Below are positions 25,692 through 34,441 of a DNA stretch of 64,000 nucleotides, piece by piece. The position numbers were made by a program, and so were the translations under genes. Position 1 is the stretch's first letter, and each line of letters starts with the position of its first letter. The notes beneath the pieces are model-generated. The model made no database searches, had not been told where the DNA came from, and was given only the letters and a program-made list of their open reading frames with translations. This stretch comes from Geitlerinema sp. PCC 7407 (GTDB lineage: Bacteria; Cyanobacteriota; Cyanobacteriia; PCC-7407). The stretch covers positions 4,348,934-4,412,933 of the forward strand of contig NC_019703.1 of NCBI RefSeq assembly GCF_000317045.1, given 5' to 3'.

Positions 25692-27574
25692 GAATCCAGG
25701 GACGCCTGATACTCCGCCAAAAGGGTGGGGATATGGTCGTAGCCATCGACGCCGATCAGGGCCGCGATCGCCGATCGCTGCTCGGTGCGCAGATTCTCGA
25801 ACCCCTCCGGGCCGACTTGGCCCCGGAGGACCGTCAGCAGGGCCGCCGACTGCCGCCACTCCTGGGAGGCGATCTGTGCCAGGAGGTACATGCCGAGGCT
25901 GCCGTAGCGCAGGGCGAGGCCGTAGCTTTGGAGGCGGTAGTAGGCGTCTGCGAGGTGGCTGAGGTTAAGGGCCTGGAGGTACAGATCGCCGCTAAACTGG
26001 GCCGCCTGAATGCCGCCCTCAAGGTAGGCGATCGCCCCTTGGGGCTGCTCTAGGACCAGTTGGGTAAGACCCAGACTCGTGAGGCACAGGGCCTGACTCT
26101 GGCGATCGCCCAGCCGCTCCGCCAGCTTGAGGCCCTGCTGGAGATAGTCCATGGCCATTTCGTAGCGATCGGCCTCGCTGCCGAGATCCTGGCGGGCCTG
26201 GAGCACCTCGCTGTAGCCAAAGTTGGCCAGGGCGTTGGCTTCGCCGGGGCGATCGCCCGCCTGACGGCTCAAGATCAGCGCCTGCTGACTGTAGCGAATG
26301 GCCTCGCCGTAGGACTTTTGGCTGACGTAGGTGCGGCTGAGGTGGTTGAGGTCGGCGATTTCGCAGGGGCGATCGCCCGCCGCTCGGGCAATCTCCAGGG
26401 CCTGCTCATAAAGGGCGATCGCTCGGTCTGCATGGCCCTGGGCGCGGGCCGAGTTGCCCAGCAGGGTGAGAATTCGGGCTTTTTCTTGGGTGCCCTCCAC
26501 ACGGCTGAGGGGCTCGTCGAGGTAGTGAAGGGCCTCGCGCATGTACTTGCCCGCAAAAGAGGCGTAGAGGCTGCCGTAGAGCGGGAAATAGTCGCGCTGG
26601 GAAAAGGCCCGCAGGACCTGGAGGGTGACCTGGAAGCAGCCATCCACCAGCAGAGCGCGAAAGCCGCTGCTGAGGAAAGAAGATTGGCCAAAACCATTGG
26701 CCATCTGAGACCAGATGACAGCAAAGGTCAAAAAGGTGCTGATCGACAGCTTGGAGCCCACCTTGGAGTCGTAGACCAGCTTGTCGAACCAGGCTACTAG
26801 CCCCTGCTGGAGGCACTGCAAAACGATGGCCAGCGCCACCATATCTTCGAGGGTCCAGTCGCGCTGGTGGGCGGCCCATTCGGTGGCGCTCTGATCAAAG
26901 GCCAGGGACTGCAAGAGGGACTGGGGGCGATCGCGGCCCACCTGCTGCGCCCACAGCGCCCAAGGCCCCGACTGCCCCGGTACCCCGCCAAAGCCGATGT
27001 GTCCCTGGCCCTGGTCATAAATCCAGCTCACCAGATGGTTTTCGAGGCGCTGCCAGTCGACCAGGCCCTGCACCAGTCCCCGGGCGATCGCGCGGATTTC
27101 TTCAGCGCCGTGGTCGAGGGTGGCGGCGCGCGTTTCCAGGATCTTGGCGAGGGACTGGATCTGGGCCAAGGTCAGGGGCGGCTGACGGTTGGGGTCCATG
27201 GCCCGCAGGAGAATGCTCAGGCGATCGCTCGGGGCCGCCTGGATCAGGGCGTCTGCGGTAGCGGCGATCGCCGTGGTGGCCTGGTGATCGACCTGCCAGC
27301 GCTCCCATTCTCCCTGAATGGTTTGCAGCGCCCGCTGGATCCGCGTCGCTTTGGCCAGCTTGAACTCGTCGGTCTGGGTTTCCACCTGGCGCTGGGTGGC
27401 CACGAGCTGGTCGCCCAGACAGCGCTCAAAAATTTCTCCAGTACCGGGCGCAACATTCTGGACGAGCAGACGATAGACCTGCTCTTTGGAGCGGATTTTG
27501 CCCTTGAGGGTGGTCTGGACAATTTCGTCGATCAGCTCGCTGTAGCGATCGCTGAGGGCAACAGAGTTCGACAT
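25688..27574 (-). CDS. TPR repeat protein
   Basis: A 628-residue protein with tetratricopeptide repeats in the second half (about residues 370-560; for example ILTLLGNSARAQGHADRAIALYEQALEIAR, LNHLSRTYVSQKSYGEAIRYSQQAL, LTSLGLTQLVLEQPQGAIAYLEGGI). The first 120 residues are helical (SDRYSELIDEIVQTTLKGKI) and the middle part (190-340) has hydrophobic helices without clear membrane spans. Such proteins mediate protein-protein contacts. It overlaps the next gene by 4 bp, so the two probably form an operon. Function beyond TPR binding is unknown. Confidence 0.85.
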   Translation of the reverse strand: MSNSVALSDRYSELIDEIVQTTLKGKIRSKEQVYRLLVQNVAPGTGEIFERCLGDQLVATQRQVETQTDEFKLAKATRIQRALQTIQGEWERWQVDHQATTAIAATADALIQAAPSDRLSILLRAMDPNRQPPLTLAQIQSLAKILETRAATLDHGAEEIRAIARGLVQGLVDWQRLENHLVSWIYDQGQGHIGFGGVPGQSGPWALWAQQVGRDRPQSLLQSLAFDQSATEWAAHQRDWTLEDMVALAIVLQCLQQGLVAWFDKLVYDSKVGSKLSISTFLTFAVIWSQMANGFGQSSFLSSGFRALLVDGCFQVTLQVLRAFSQRDYFPLYGSLYASFAGKYMREALHYLDEPLSRVEGTQEKARILTLLGNSARAQGHADRAIALYEQALEIARAAGDRPCEIADLNHLSRTYVSQKSYGEAIRYSQQALILSRQAGDRPGEANALANFGYSEVLQARQDLGSEADRYEMAMDYLQQGLKLAERLGDRQSQALCLTSLGLTQLVLEQPQGAIAYLEGGIQAAQFSGDLYLQALNLSHLADAYYRLQSYGLALRYGSLGMYLLAQIASQEWRQSAALLTVLRGQVGPEGFENLRTEQRSAIAALIGVDGYDHIPTLLAEYQASLDS

Positions 27575-27831
27575 GGGTCTAGGGCCACAACTACCTACAT
27601 CAGGAATCCCAGAGCGGCTTGGACCGCCGCTGGCAGGACTCCTCTATAGGATGCAGTCTAGCGATTTCTGGGCAGCTTTCACTGCCGCTTGGCCGCTACG
27701 TTTTGTGATGGGGAGGGGCGATCGCGCTTTGCTGCCAACCGAGGGCGGTTAAGGACGGCTTTTTCGACCTTCGCCCGGTGCTCCGATTCGCTAAAATCGC
27801 AGCATCGATGCCCTCTGAATGGATGCCAATC

Positions 27832-28188
27832 ATGAGCTACTCCAACGATGATCTCGAGCAACGCCTGCGCGAGCTAGAAGTGGAAGTGGAGGCCAAGCCG
27901 GTCCAGCCTCGCCTCACTTCGGCAGAGCCGCCGGTTGCCCATCAAGCTGCGGGGGAGGTCTCGGGCCAGGGCGATCGCAACTTGCTTGACCAAGTGCTGA
28001 ACTGGTTTGACGGCCTGCCCACCGTGGGCAAGATTGCCGTAGGCGTGGGCGCGGCTTTTGTCGGTTTGTCCGTTTTGCGGTTATTTTTTCAGCTTCTGAC
28101 AGCGCTGATTGGGTTAGCATTTTTGAGCCTCGTGGTATACGTGCTGTACCGCGTATTCGTGGCTTCTGATTCCAACTCTTCTCGCTAG
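27832..28188 (+). CDS. Small two-helix membrane protein
   Basis: A 118-residue protein with a charged N-terminal coiled-coil-like segment (SNDDLEQRLRELEVEVEAKP), then two hydrophobic helices at about 67-83 and 90-110 and a short polar tail. I do not recognise the family. ATG 27832 is preferred because the next in-frame upstream ATGs precede sequence that is not protein-like. It lies 15 nt before the RDD-HEAT-pentapeptide gene on the same strand, so cotranscription is likely. Confidence 0.75.
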   Translation: MSYSNDDLEQRLRELEVEVEAKPVQPRLTSAEPPVAHQAAGEVSGQGDRNLLDQVLNWFDGLPTVGKIAVGVGAAFVGLSVLRLFFQLLTALIGLAFLSLVVYVLYRVFVASDSNSSR

Positions 28189-28203
28189 ACAGGAACGTCC
28201 AGC

Positions 28204-30357
28204 ATGTCGGGTCCCACCGTTGGTCGTCGAGCTTCATCCCTGAGCCCCCAACGGGGACGCTTGCGGCGGATGCCGCTGATCTTGCGACGCTGCGGTGCGT
28301 GGGCGCTGGAAGTGTCTTTATTGGTCGCTAGCGGCTGGATTCCCTACGAGCTGGGCCGCCAAGCGATGGTGCAATCAGGCGCGGGGTCAGCGCCGCTGCT
28401 GGCTCCGGTGGCCCAGGCGGATCAGGCGATCGCCCAGACCCTGGCCCTGCCGCGCCACGATCGCCCTCAGGTGGTGCCTCCCGCGACGAATCTGCTGTGG
28501 TCTGCGGCCCTCGTGATGCCAGCGGCGATCGCCACCTGGCAGCTCTGGCGACTCGCCAAGACCGGCCAAACCCTCCCAAAATCCTGGCTCAATGTGCGGG
28601 TGGTGAATCGCCTGAGCGAGCCGCCCGGCCTGGGCCGCGCCCTAATCCGCGAAGGGATCAGTCGCTGGAGCCTGCCCCTGGGGCTGGCCTACTTTTTGTG
28701 GCGCTATAGCTGGGCCTTTCCGAGCTTGGGCTGGCTAACCGGCCTAGCCGCGATCGCCGTCCTGAGCGAAAGCTTCAGCGCCCGGTTCCATCGCCAGCGC
28801 CGCGCCCTCCACGACCGACTGGCGGGCACCTACGTGGTCAACGGGGCGGGTCTGGCGGGCGGGTCTGCGCCGACACCAGCCGCGCGATCGACCGATGAAG
28901 AGTGGCGCAATGCCGAAGTGTGGGACCCCGAAGGCGCGATCGTCGCGTCGGTGGTGTTTTCGCCGGAGCAGCCTCCGGAAGCCAGCGGGCTGTGGTGGTG
29001 GATGCGTCGCCATCCCGGCCTGACGCTGCTGTTGGTGGCTCTCTCGGCAAGCGCCGCGGTCTTGGGCACCTTTGTTGGCACCCAGGTTTACATCCAGGGG
29101 CAGGCGAACTGGCGGGCCGATCGCCAGCGCTACGACGAAAAGTTTTTGCAGCTGGTGAATCAGGCCACGACGCCCACCAGCCTGGAGGCGCAGCGAGGAG
29201 CCATTTTGGCCTTGGGAACCCTGGATAATCCGGACGCGGTGCAGGTTTTGGCGGATTTGCTGAGCCAGGAGGAAGAGCCGGTTCTGATCGAAGCAATCCA
29301 GCAGGCCCTGGTGAGCACGGGCGGGCGATCGCTCCCCTACCTGCGCCGACTCAACCAGTCCAACCAAAATGACTTGGCAGCGCTCAATCGCGCCGATGGC
29401 GATCGCGTGCGGGCGATCGCCCTGCGCCAGCAGGCCACCCAGCGGGCGATCGCCAAGCTCCTCACCCTCGAGAGCGGTCAGCTCCGCGAGGGAGACCTCA
29501 GCCGCGTGAATCTAGCCGAATCCGGCACTCCGGCCCCTTTTACGCTGGTTCTAAACCAAATTGATCTAGCGGGCCTCAGTTTTCAAAACGCCAAGCTGGC
29601 GGGCGCTGAATTTCGCGGCAGTCGCTTCTATGGCCTGGGCGGCGATGGGCGCGCGGGCACCTTCGACGACGCGATCGCCGTGTTTAATGGCGCCGAGCTC
29701 AAGGAAGTCGACTTCTCTGGGGCTGACCTGCGCTATGGCCAGCTCCAGCGCACCAACCTCCTGCGGGCGCTGCTAACCAAGGCCCAGCTTGGGGATGCCA
29801 GCCTCGCCCACGCCAACCTCAGCAGCGCCCAGCTGATCGGCGCTGACCTCCAGCGCGCTGACCTGACGAGCGCCAGCCTGACTGGGGCCGCCCTAGGCAG
29901 CGCCAATCTCTCCCAAGCCACGCTCCGCGAGGCCAATCTGGGCGCGGCGATCGCCGTTGCGGCCCAGCTGACCGGGGCCGATCTGGTTCAGTCGGACTGG
30001 CGCGCCGCCAATCTCTCCCAGGCCACGCTCCAGCGCGCCAACCTCCGCCAAAGCGACCTGAGCCGCAGCAACCTCTCCCAGGCCGACCTGCGCGATGCCC
30101 AGCTCCAGGACGCGAGCTTTCGCTTTGCCAATCTGGCGGGCGCGGATCTGCGCGGCGCCAATCTCCAGGGCGCTGATTTTGCGGGCGCGACGTTCTTTCA
30201 GGCGCGATCGCTGAGCTCCAGCGAGTTCATCCAGCGACCCACCGCCGAAAGTGCCCCCGGCCTCCAAGGCGTCAACTTCACCCAGGCCCGCAACCTCTCC
30301 GAGGACCAGCTCGCCTACCTCTGCCCCCAAGGCATCAGGCATCCCGCCTGCGAGTAA
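28204..30357 (+). CDS. RDD-HEAT-pentapeptide repeat fusion protein
   Basis: A 717-residue membrane protein with a rare domain mix. Residues 26-212 look like an RDD domain (RRCGAWALEVSL at the start, RALHDRLAGTYVV at the end). A further membrane helix lies at 271-290. Residues 325-385 contain HEAT-like helices (AQRGAILALGTLDNPDAVQVLADLL). Residues 445-690 form a long run of pentapeptide repeats A(D/N)Lxx, which should fold as a right-handed beta-helix. Two cysteines sit near the end (YLCPQGIRHPACE). The topology suggests a membrane-embedded N-terminus with a large soluble arm. No function is known for this combination. Confidence 0.88.
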   Translation: MSGPTVGRRASSLSPQRGRLRRMPLILRRCGAWALEVSLLVASGWIPYELGRQAMVQSGAGSAPLLAPVAQADQAIAQTLALPRHDRPQVVPPATNLLWSAALVMPAAIATWQLWRLAKTGQTLPKSWLNVRVVNRLSEPPGLGRALIREGISRWSLPLGLAYFLWRYSWAFPSLGWLTGLAAIAVLSESFSARFHRQRRALHDRLAGTYVVNGAGLAGGSAPTPAARSTDEEWRNAEVWDPEGAIVASVVFSPEQPPEASGLWWWMRRHPGLTLLLVALSASAAVLGTFVGTQVYIQGQANWRADRQRYDEKFLQLVNQATTPTSLEAQRGAILALGTLDNPDAVQVLADLLSQEEEPVLIEAIQQALVSTGGRSLPYLRRLNQSNQNDLAALNRADGDRVRAIALRQQATQRAIAKLLTLESGQLREGDLSRVNLAESGTPAPFTLVLNQIDLAGLSFQNAKLAGAEFRGSRFYGLGGDGRAGTFDDAIAVFNGAELKEVDFSGADLRYGQLQRTNLLRALLTKAQLGDASLAHANLSSAQLIGADLQRADLTSASLTGAALGSANLSQATLREANLGAAIAVAAQLTGADLVQSDWRAANLSQATLQRANLRQSDLSRSNLSQADLRDAQLQDASFRFANLAGADLRGANLQGADFAGATFFQARSLSSSEFIQRPTAESAPGLQGVNFTQARNLSEDQLAYLCPQGIRHPACE

Positions 30358-30389
30358 GTTAAAAGGCTTCACTTACTAAGCGCAATTTC

Positions 30390-30653
30390 TTACTCGTAGT
30401 GCGTCCACATTCGTAAGATTTTGACAATCTCCTCTGCTTCAAGAACTTCATAGACTAGTCGATGTTGCAGGTTAATTCTTCTGGAGTATGCTCCATTTAA
30501 ATCACCTATGAGCTTTTCATAAGGTGGCGGATTTTGAAACGGATTAATTTCCAAAATTTTGAGTAAACTCTGCGTTTTCTCTTTCAAGCTGCTCGAAGCT
30601 AATTTTTTGGCGTCTCTCTGTGCCTGTTTTGTATAGACAAGTTTCCAGGTCAC
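30390..30653 (-). CDS. yoeB: YoeB/Txe family toxin (RelE superfamily)
   Basis: An 87-residue RelE-fold ribosome-dependent mRNA endonuclease. Family marks are VTWKLVYTKQAQRDAKKL, NPPPYEKLIGDLNGAYSRRIN, LQHRLVYEV and a C-terminal MWTHYE in place of the usual RxHY. The GTG at 30653 overlaps the antitoxin stop as GTGA and gives the normal length; the ORF extended to 30674 adds 7 residues. It is the second gene of a type II toxin-antitoxin pair. The locus is clearly more AT-rich and HIP1-poor than its neighbours, which suggests acquisition by transfer. Confidence 0.93.
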   Translation of the reverse strand: MTWKLVYTKQAQRDAKKLASSSLKEKTQSLLKILEINPFQNPPPYEKLIGDLNGAYSRRINLQHRLVYEVLEAEEIVKILRMWTHYE

Positions 30654-30886
30654 CAGTCTAGCTCCTGGCTGCACTCTTCTACAGGAGTTTCTAGTCCTTC
30701 GCGAATAGACTCACGCATTCCTGGGATAGAGAGAAGATAAAGTGTTTCCTGAACAGAAGCCCAATCAGCTTCAGAAACTAGGACTGCGTTGCCACTTGAT
30801 CCTGTGATGACGATCGGCTGGTGCGATTGACGGACAGAATCAATTAACTCCTGTAACTTTTCTTGGGCTTGATTGACTGGAATCAT
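30650..30886 (-). CDS. yefM: YefM/Phd family antitoxin
   Basis: A 78-residue antitoxin. The N-terminal MIPVNQAQEKLQELIDSVRQSHQPIVITGSSG and VLVSEADWASVQETLYLL are the Phd/YefM DNA-binding fold; the acidic C-terminus (GLETPVEECSQELDW) would wrap and block the toxin. It precedes and overlaps yoeB by 4 bp, the usual order, and is expected to repress its own promoter in complex with YoeB. Confidence 0.94.
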   Translation of the reverse strand: MIPVNQAQEKLQELIDSVRQSHQPIVITGSSGNAVLVSEADWASVQETLYLLSIPGMRESIREGLETPVEECSQELDW

Positions 30887-31061
30887 AAGCTTCTAAACTC
30901 CAGAATCTACGGTTTTGAAAATCTAAGAAATGTAAGTCTTATCAATCTTTTACAAAGCTCTCTTAGGCCAAAAGAGTTCTTTGTTGAGGTTGAGCAGTTT
31001 TTCACTAGTGTAGTTTGTTAGGAAAGTTCTTGTTTCCAGACTCACCGTGAGATTGGTTTAG

Positions 31062-31101
31062 CAAAAAAATCCTCATCCGGTGCGAGAAGCTCGGATGAGG
31101 A
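31062..31101 (-). terminator. Rho-independent terminator of the WecB/TagA/CpsF gene
   Basis: A perfect 10-bp stem TCCTCATCCG/CGGATGAGGA around a 12-nt loop, followed on the minus strand by seven T residues. It lies about 30 nt behind the stop codon. Confidence 0.92.
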
Positions 31102-31131
31102 AAGAGGGATGGTGTAAGGAATCGGTGAAAG

Positions 31132-31923
31132 TTAGCTTGCTTTGGGGGTGGTGCGCAGGGTGAGGCTGAGCCACTTGGTGCGCACCAGTTCTTGGAGCAG
31201 GTAGTAGATAAAGGCTGAGTTGGTGCTGAGGTAGCGGCCCATGAGGCGGCGGGGTTCTTGGAGGAGACGGTAGAGCCACTCTAGGCCGGACTGCTGCATC
31301 CATCGGGGCGCGCGGGTTTTGTGGCCAGCGAGTACTTCGAAGCTGCCGCCGACGCCCAGGGCAACATTGACGCCCAGGGAGGCCCACTGCTCCGCCAAAA
31401 AGACCTCTTGGCGGGGGACACCCATGCCGACGAGGAGGATCTGGGCGCCGCTTTCTCGGATGGCTCGCGCGCGATCGCCCGCTTTCTCGGGACCGAAGTA
31501 TCCGTCATCGAAGCCGCACAGCCGGAGATTGGGATAGCGCGTTTTCAGCAGGTTGCTGACCTTCTCGATCGTGGCTTTTTCGGCGCCCATCAGGTAGATG
31601 CCAAAACCTTCTGCGGCGGCGGTGGCGGCGATCGCCTCTACCAGGTCCACTCCCGTCACCCGCTCGGGCAGCGGCTGCGACAGCCAGCGAGACGCCCACA
31701 CCAGGGGCTGACCATCCGCCACGATGAGGCCAGACTGCTCAACGATGCGCTGCAACAGCTCATTGGAGCGCATCATCATCAAAATGGCGACATTCACCGT
31801 GGAGATATAGCCGCGATCGCCCCTGTGAATGACCTGCTTGATCCATTCCAGGGTCTCGCCAAAGGTCACCGCGTCGAACTGGCCGTTAAGAATAGGAACC
31901 CGCTTCATATCCAAAGCCCTCAA
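31132..31923 (-). CDS. WecB/TagA/CpsF family glycosyltransferase (GT26)
   Basis: A 263-residue transferase that would add N-acetyl-mannosaminuronic acid-, ManNAc- or glucose-type residues to lipid-linked glycans. The family signatures are present: STVNVAILMMMR, LIVADGQPLVWASRWL with the catalytic Asp, TGVDLVEAIA, YLMGAEKATIEKV and LLVGMGVPRQEVFLAEQ. ATG 31923 is used; ATG 31908 (MKRVPILNGQ) is a plausible alternative. It has its own terminator. With the GT4 and GT2 genes further on, it may belong to exopolysaccharide synthesis, but the genes are spread and unlinked. Confidence 0.93.
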   Translation of the reverse strand: MRALDMKRVPILNGQFDAVTFGETLEWIKQVIHRGDRGYISTVNVAILMMMRSNELLQRIVEQSGLIVADGQPLVWASRWLSQPLPERVTGVDLVEAIAATAAAEGFGIYLMGAEKATIEKVSNLLKTRYPNLRLCGFDDGYFGPEKAGDRARAIRESGAQILLVGMGVPRQEVFLAEQWASLGVNVALGVGGSFEVLAGHKTRAPRWMQQSGLEWLYRLLQEPRRLMGRYLSTNSAFIYYLLQELVRTKWLSLTLRTTPKAS

Positions 31924-32391
31924 AAAATGGTGTAAACGGATGAACGGTCCGTAGCCCGCGGCCAGGGAAGAGCGCTCTTGCGCGGTTTTGGCCCCTGCCT
32001 AGGCCCAAAAAGCCAATAGAATTCCGAGGCAAGCCCAGCCTGCGCTTGCATCAGCGATGCAGAGCTCACCGCCAGGTCACCTGCAAAAGTACGAATTGTC
32101 GAAATGCTCAAACTGGATGTGGCAGGCTAGGCGATCGCCCTCAAAGGCGATCGCAGCGTCTCAGCCACGCAACCAACTCATGGGGATGGGTCACGCTTCC
32201 CAGGACCAGGAGCGCCAAACCATCAGCGTCAAAAATCAAAAATCAGAATCTCAATGACGCACCGGGCACAGGGAGTCATTGGATCGGTTGGGCGAAGAGA
32301 AACCGCAACCGAGAGCGTTCAGGGAGTCTTGATGAACCGATCCAAGCAGCGGGCGATCGCCCAGCGCCGCTGAGCGATCCCCAAGGCCTTT
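31924..32391. other. Intergenic region without a recognisable gene
   Basis: About 470 bp between two minus-strand genes. Several overlapping open frames exist on the plus strand, but they have no family resemblance and poor composition. The part near 32225-32250 has short A-rich repeats (AAAAATC). HIP1 sites are frequent. It should hold the promoter of the WecB/TagA/CpsF gene and the end of the transcript from the barrel protein gene. Confidence 0.5.
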
Positions 32392-33672
32392 CTAAACCAG
32401 GACCTCGTCTGCCACCCGGAAAGCCTCCGGATCGCAGGCCGCCCAGAGCAGCAGCCCATCAATGAAAAACTTGGTTGCCCAGTTGGGATAGCCAAAGGGC
32501 GCATACTTGCCCCAAATCGGCTGAGAGCCTTTGATCGCCCCGTGAATATTGGCATTGGGCGTCGTCAGATCTTGGTGCGCCATCACATACCGCAGGGCCT
32601 GCTCAGCCGCCGCTCGGTAGTGGGCTTGGCCCGTTTGCTGGAACAGCTTCAGCCAAATAATGGCGATCTGGCAGTTGCCGGTCAAACAGCAGTACGTGTT
32701 GACGGGCGAGCCGTCCACGTCGATCTGGGCAGGCATAAAGCCATCGCTGCGCAGGTGCGGCAGCAGAGCCTCAGCGCCTCGCGTCGCGCTCTCTAGATAG
32801 CGAGATTCTTGCAGCAGCAAGCCCGCCTCCAGCAAGCCGCGAATCACGTAGGCAATGGTGTGGGTGAAAGGCGCAGCCCCCGCCGTAAAGGCGCACTGCT
32901 CAAACCAGCCATTGGGGCGCTGACAGGCAACGGCCCAGTCTAGATTGGCGCGGGCCACGCGATCGCGCTCTGGGCTGGGGGCGATCGCATTGAGCTGAGC
33001 CAAGAACCAGGCGACGCGGGCGTTGTACACGTGAGGGATCCCGCCGTGGGTATGGCGCGTCCAGCGGCCTTCGCGATCGGCGACCGCTGCCAGCCAGTCT
33101 CCCGCCTTGAGCGCCGCCTGCAAGATTGCCGGGTCCTGGGTCTCCTGGTAGGCCCGCACAAGGCCCCCCAGCACTTGGCCCGTGTCAAACACGATGCCCG
33201 ACGTCCCAAACGCTGGATTGGCGATCGAGCCGTCGTCATTTTGGCGATCGCACAGCCACCGCGCAATGCGCACAGCCCGCTCATAGGCATCGCGATCGCC
33301 CAGGCGGGCCGCCACGTCAAACAGCGTGATGGCAATATAGCCCGAGGTTTCACGATAGGACGATCGCCATCCCCCCTTGAGCGAATATCCCCAGCTCACG
33401 CCATCATCAGGAGTGGCATCTTGGGCACGTTTGAGCCACTGCACTGCTGCCTGGAAATGCTGTTGATTCGATTGCAAAGGATGGGCTTTTGAAAAGAGAT
33501 CTTGCGTTGCCAATTGCGTAAAACAACGAGCAACTTCGAGGGGATTGATTTGATTAAAATTCGAACTTTGAAAATGACTAGACTCTTGGTCAATCGAAGT
33601 CCCCATAACAGGAACTTGCGCTTTCAAATGATGGACCTCGGACCCAAGAGAAGCTCTGGAATTGACCCGCAT
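32392..33672 (-). CDS. Alpha/alpha-barrel (six-hairpin glycosidase-like) protein
   Basis: A protein of about 426 residues whose body (from about residue 40 of this start) is a run of helical hairpins with the repeating G-x-G and WL/W patterns of (alpha/alpha)6 barrels: WGYSLKGGWRSSYRETSGYI, ARWLCDRQNDDGSI, GGLVRAYQETQDPAIL, AQLNAIAPS, CQRPNGWFEQCAF, LLWAACDPEAF. Such folds occur in glycosidases, epimerases and lyases acting on polysaccharides. Catalytic residues cannot be placed. The start is unsure: ATG 33672 is used, a GTG at 33762 would add a hydrophobic segment, and ATG 33606 is also possible. It may belong with the neighbouring glycan genes. Confidence 0.75.
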   Translation of the reverse strand: MRVNSRASLGSEVHHLKAQVPVMGTSIDQESSHFQSSNFNQINPLEVARCFTQLATQDLFSKAHPLQSNQQHFQAAVQWLKRAQDATPDDGVSWGYSLKGGWRSSYRETSGYIAITLFDVAARLGDRDAYERAVRIARWLCDRQNDDGSIANPAFGTSGIVFDTGQVLGGLVRAYQETQDPAILQAALKAGDWLAAVADREGRWTRHTHGGIPHVYNARVAWFLAQLNAIAPSPERDRVARANLDWAVACQRPNGWFEQCAFTAGAAPFTHTIAYVIRGLLEAGLLLQESRYLESATRGAEALLPHLRSDGFMPAQIDVDGSPVNTYCCLTGNCQIAIIWLKLFQQTGQAHYRAAAEQALRYVMAHQDLTTPNANIHGAIKGSQPIWGKYAPFGYPNWATKFFIDGLLLWAACDPEAFRVADEVLV

Positions 33673-33762
33673 GGTAATCACAGAAAGTGTGAAGAAGGCA
33701 ACCTCACAAATCAAGATAAGGGAAGTCTCTGGATAAATACGTAAGTAAGACTGAGCCTTCAC

Positions 33763-34182
33763 AGAGCTTTTATCTTGTCTTTAAATTTTCTTGATAAATG
33801 CGGTCCGAGCACAAAGTATATCTACTTATTTATGTTAATGAAAACCTTAAAAGCAGGTTAAAAAATGAATCGTAAAATGCGTGAAAATGCTTGCTTTTGT
33901 GTTGCCTGAAAGGCTAAAACCGCGATCGCTCCGTAGGTTTGCGGAGATCGGCAATCGCGGGAACTAGTACCCTCAAAGTAGAGGGCGATCGCCTGAGCAA
34001 ACGCTCCAAAAGCTTCCGCAGCAAGATTTTTAGCACGGCGGGAGGGTCTCAGCGCCGCTTTGCGGAATTCAGTCGACAGACTTGTAGTATTTTTGTAGTA
34101 CGTTTAGCCAGCGCTCTTCCAACCGCTGCATCACTGCCGATGCCCGTCCTGCTGCTGGTGCTTCTACCCGGAGACAAAGATC
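33763..34182. other. AT-rich intergenic region with hairpins
   Basis: About 420 bp. The left part (33770-33910) is AT-rich and lacks HIP1 sites; it probably contains the promoter of the barrel protein gene. At 33920-33960 an imperfect hairpin is formed by CCGCGAT and ATCGCGG with an inner CTCCG/CGGAG stem, and a small CCCTC/GAGGG stem follows near 33970-33985. A short open frame at 33939-34202 is serine/arginine-rich and not convincing. Confidence 0.5.
34082..34100 (+). repeat. TTGTAGTA direct repeat pair (second locus)
   Basis: TTGTAGTA occurs at 34082-34089 and 34093-34100, 11 nt apart, followed by C. The same octamer pair, 12 nt apart and followed by C, lies at 6988-7007 upstream of the ABC-F gene. 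Both loci also have a TNGACR element just upstream. A shared promoter or regulator-binding site is inferred. Confidence 0.5.
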
Positions 34183-34377
34183 ATGACAATTTTGTCGTTT
34201 AGCCCCTTGAGTTGGCGGGCTTTCTTCAGCCCGAGGCCCCTTTTTCGGGTCCGATACGCGCCTAGCCCTGCCCAGATGAGCGAAGATTTTTCCCAGTCTG
34301 AGCTCTCAACGTTTCCTCACAGTCAGCTTCAGAATTTGCGCGAAGATTACCTGCTAGAACGGCGATTTATTCTCTAA
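34183..34377 (+). CDS. Possible small protein (64 residues)
   Basis: A short open frame with a good ribosome binding site (GGAG, 9 bases before the ATG) and a strong terminator 65 nt behind its stop. The N-terminal half is basic and aromatic (MTILSFSPLSWRAFFSPRPL), the C-terminal half acidic-polar. I do not recognise it. It may be a real small protein, or the reading may be chance within a small RNA running from about 34110 to 34478. Confidence 0.4.
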   Translation: MTILSFSPLSWRAFFSPRPLFRVRYAPSPAQMSEDFSQSELSTFPHSQLQNLREDYLLERRFIL

Positions 34378-34441
34378 TAATCAGTTTTCAACCCTGGCTG
34401 AAAATCGCTGAAATCGCCCTTTCTCGCTAAGAGAAATCAGC

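Noticed and set aside
33939-34202. 87-codon open frame on the plus strand
   Set aside because: Serine/arginine-rich with no ribosome binding site; it spans the TTGTAGTA repeat, so it is more likely upstream non-coding DNA.
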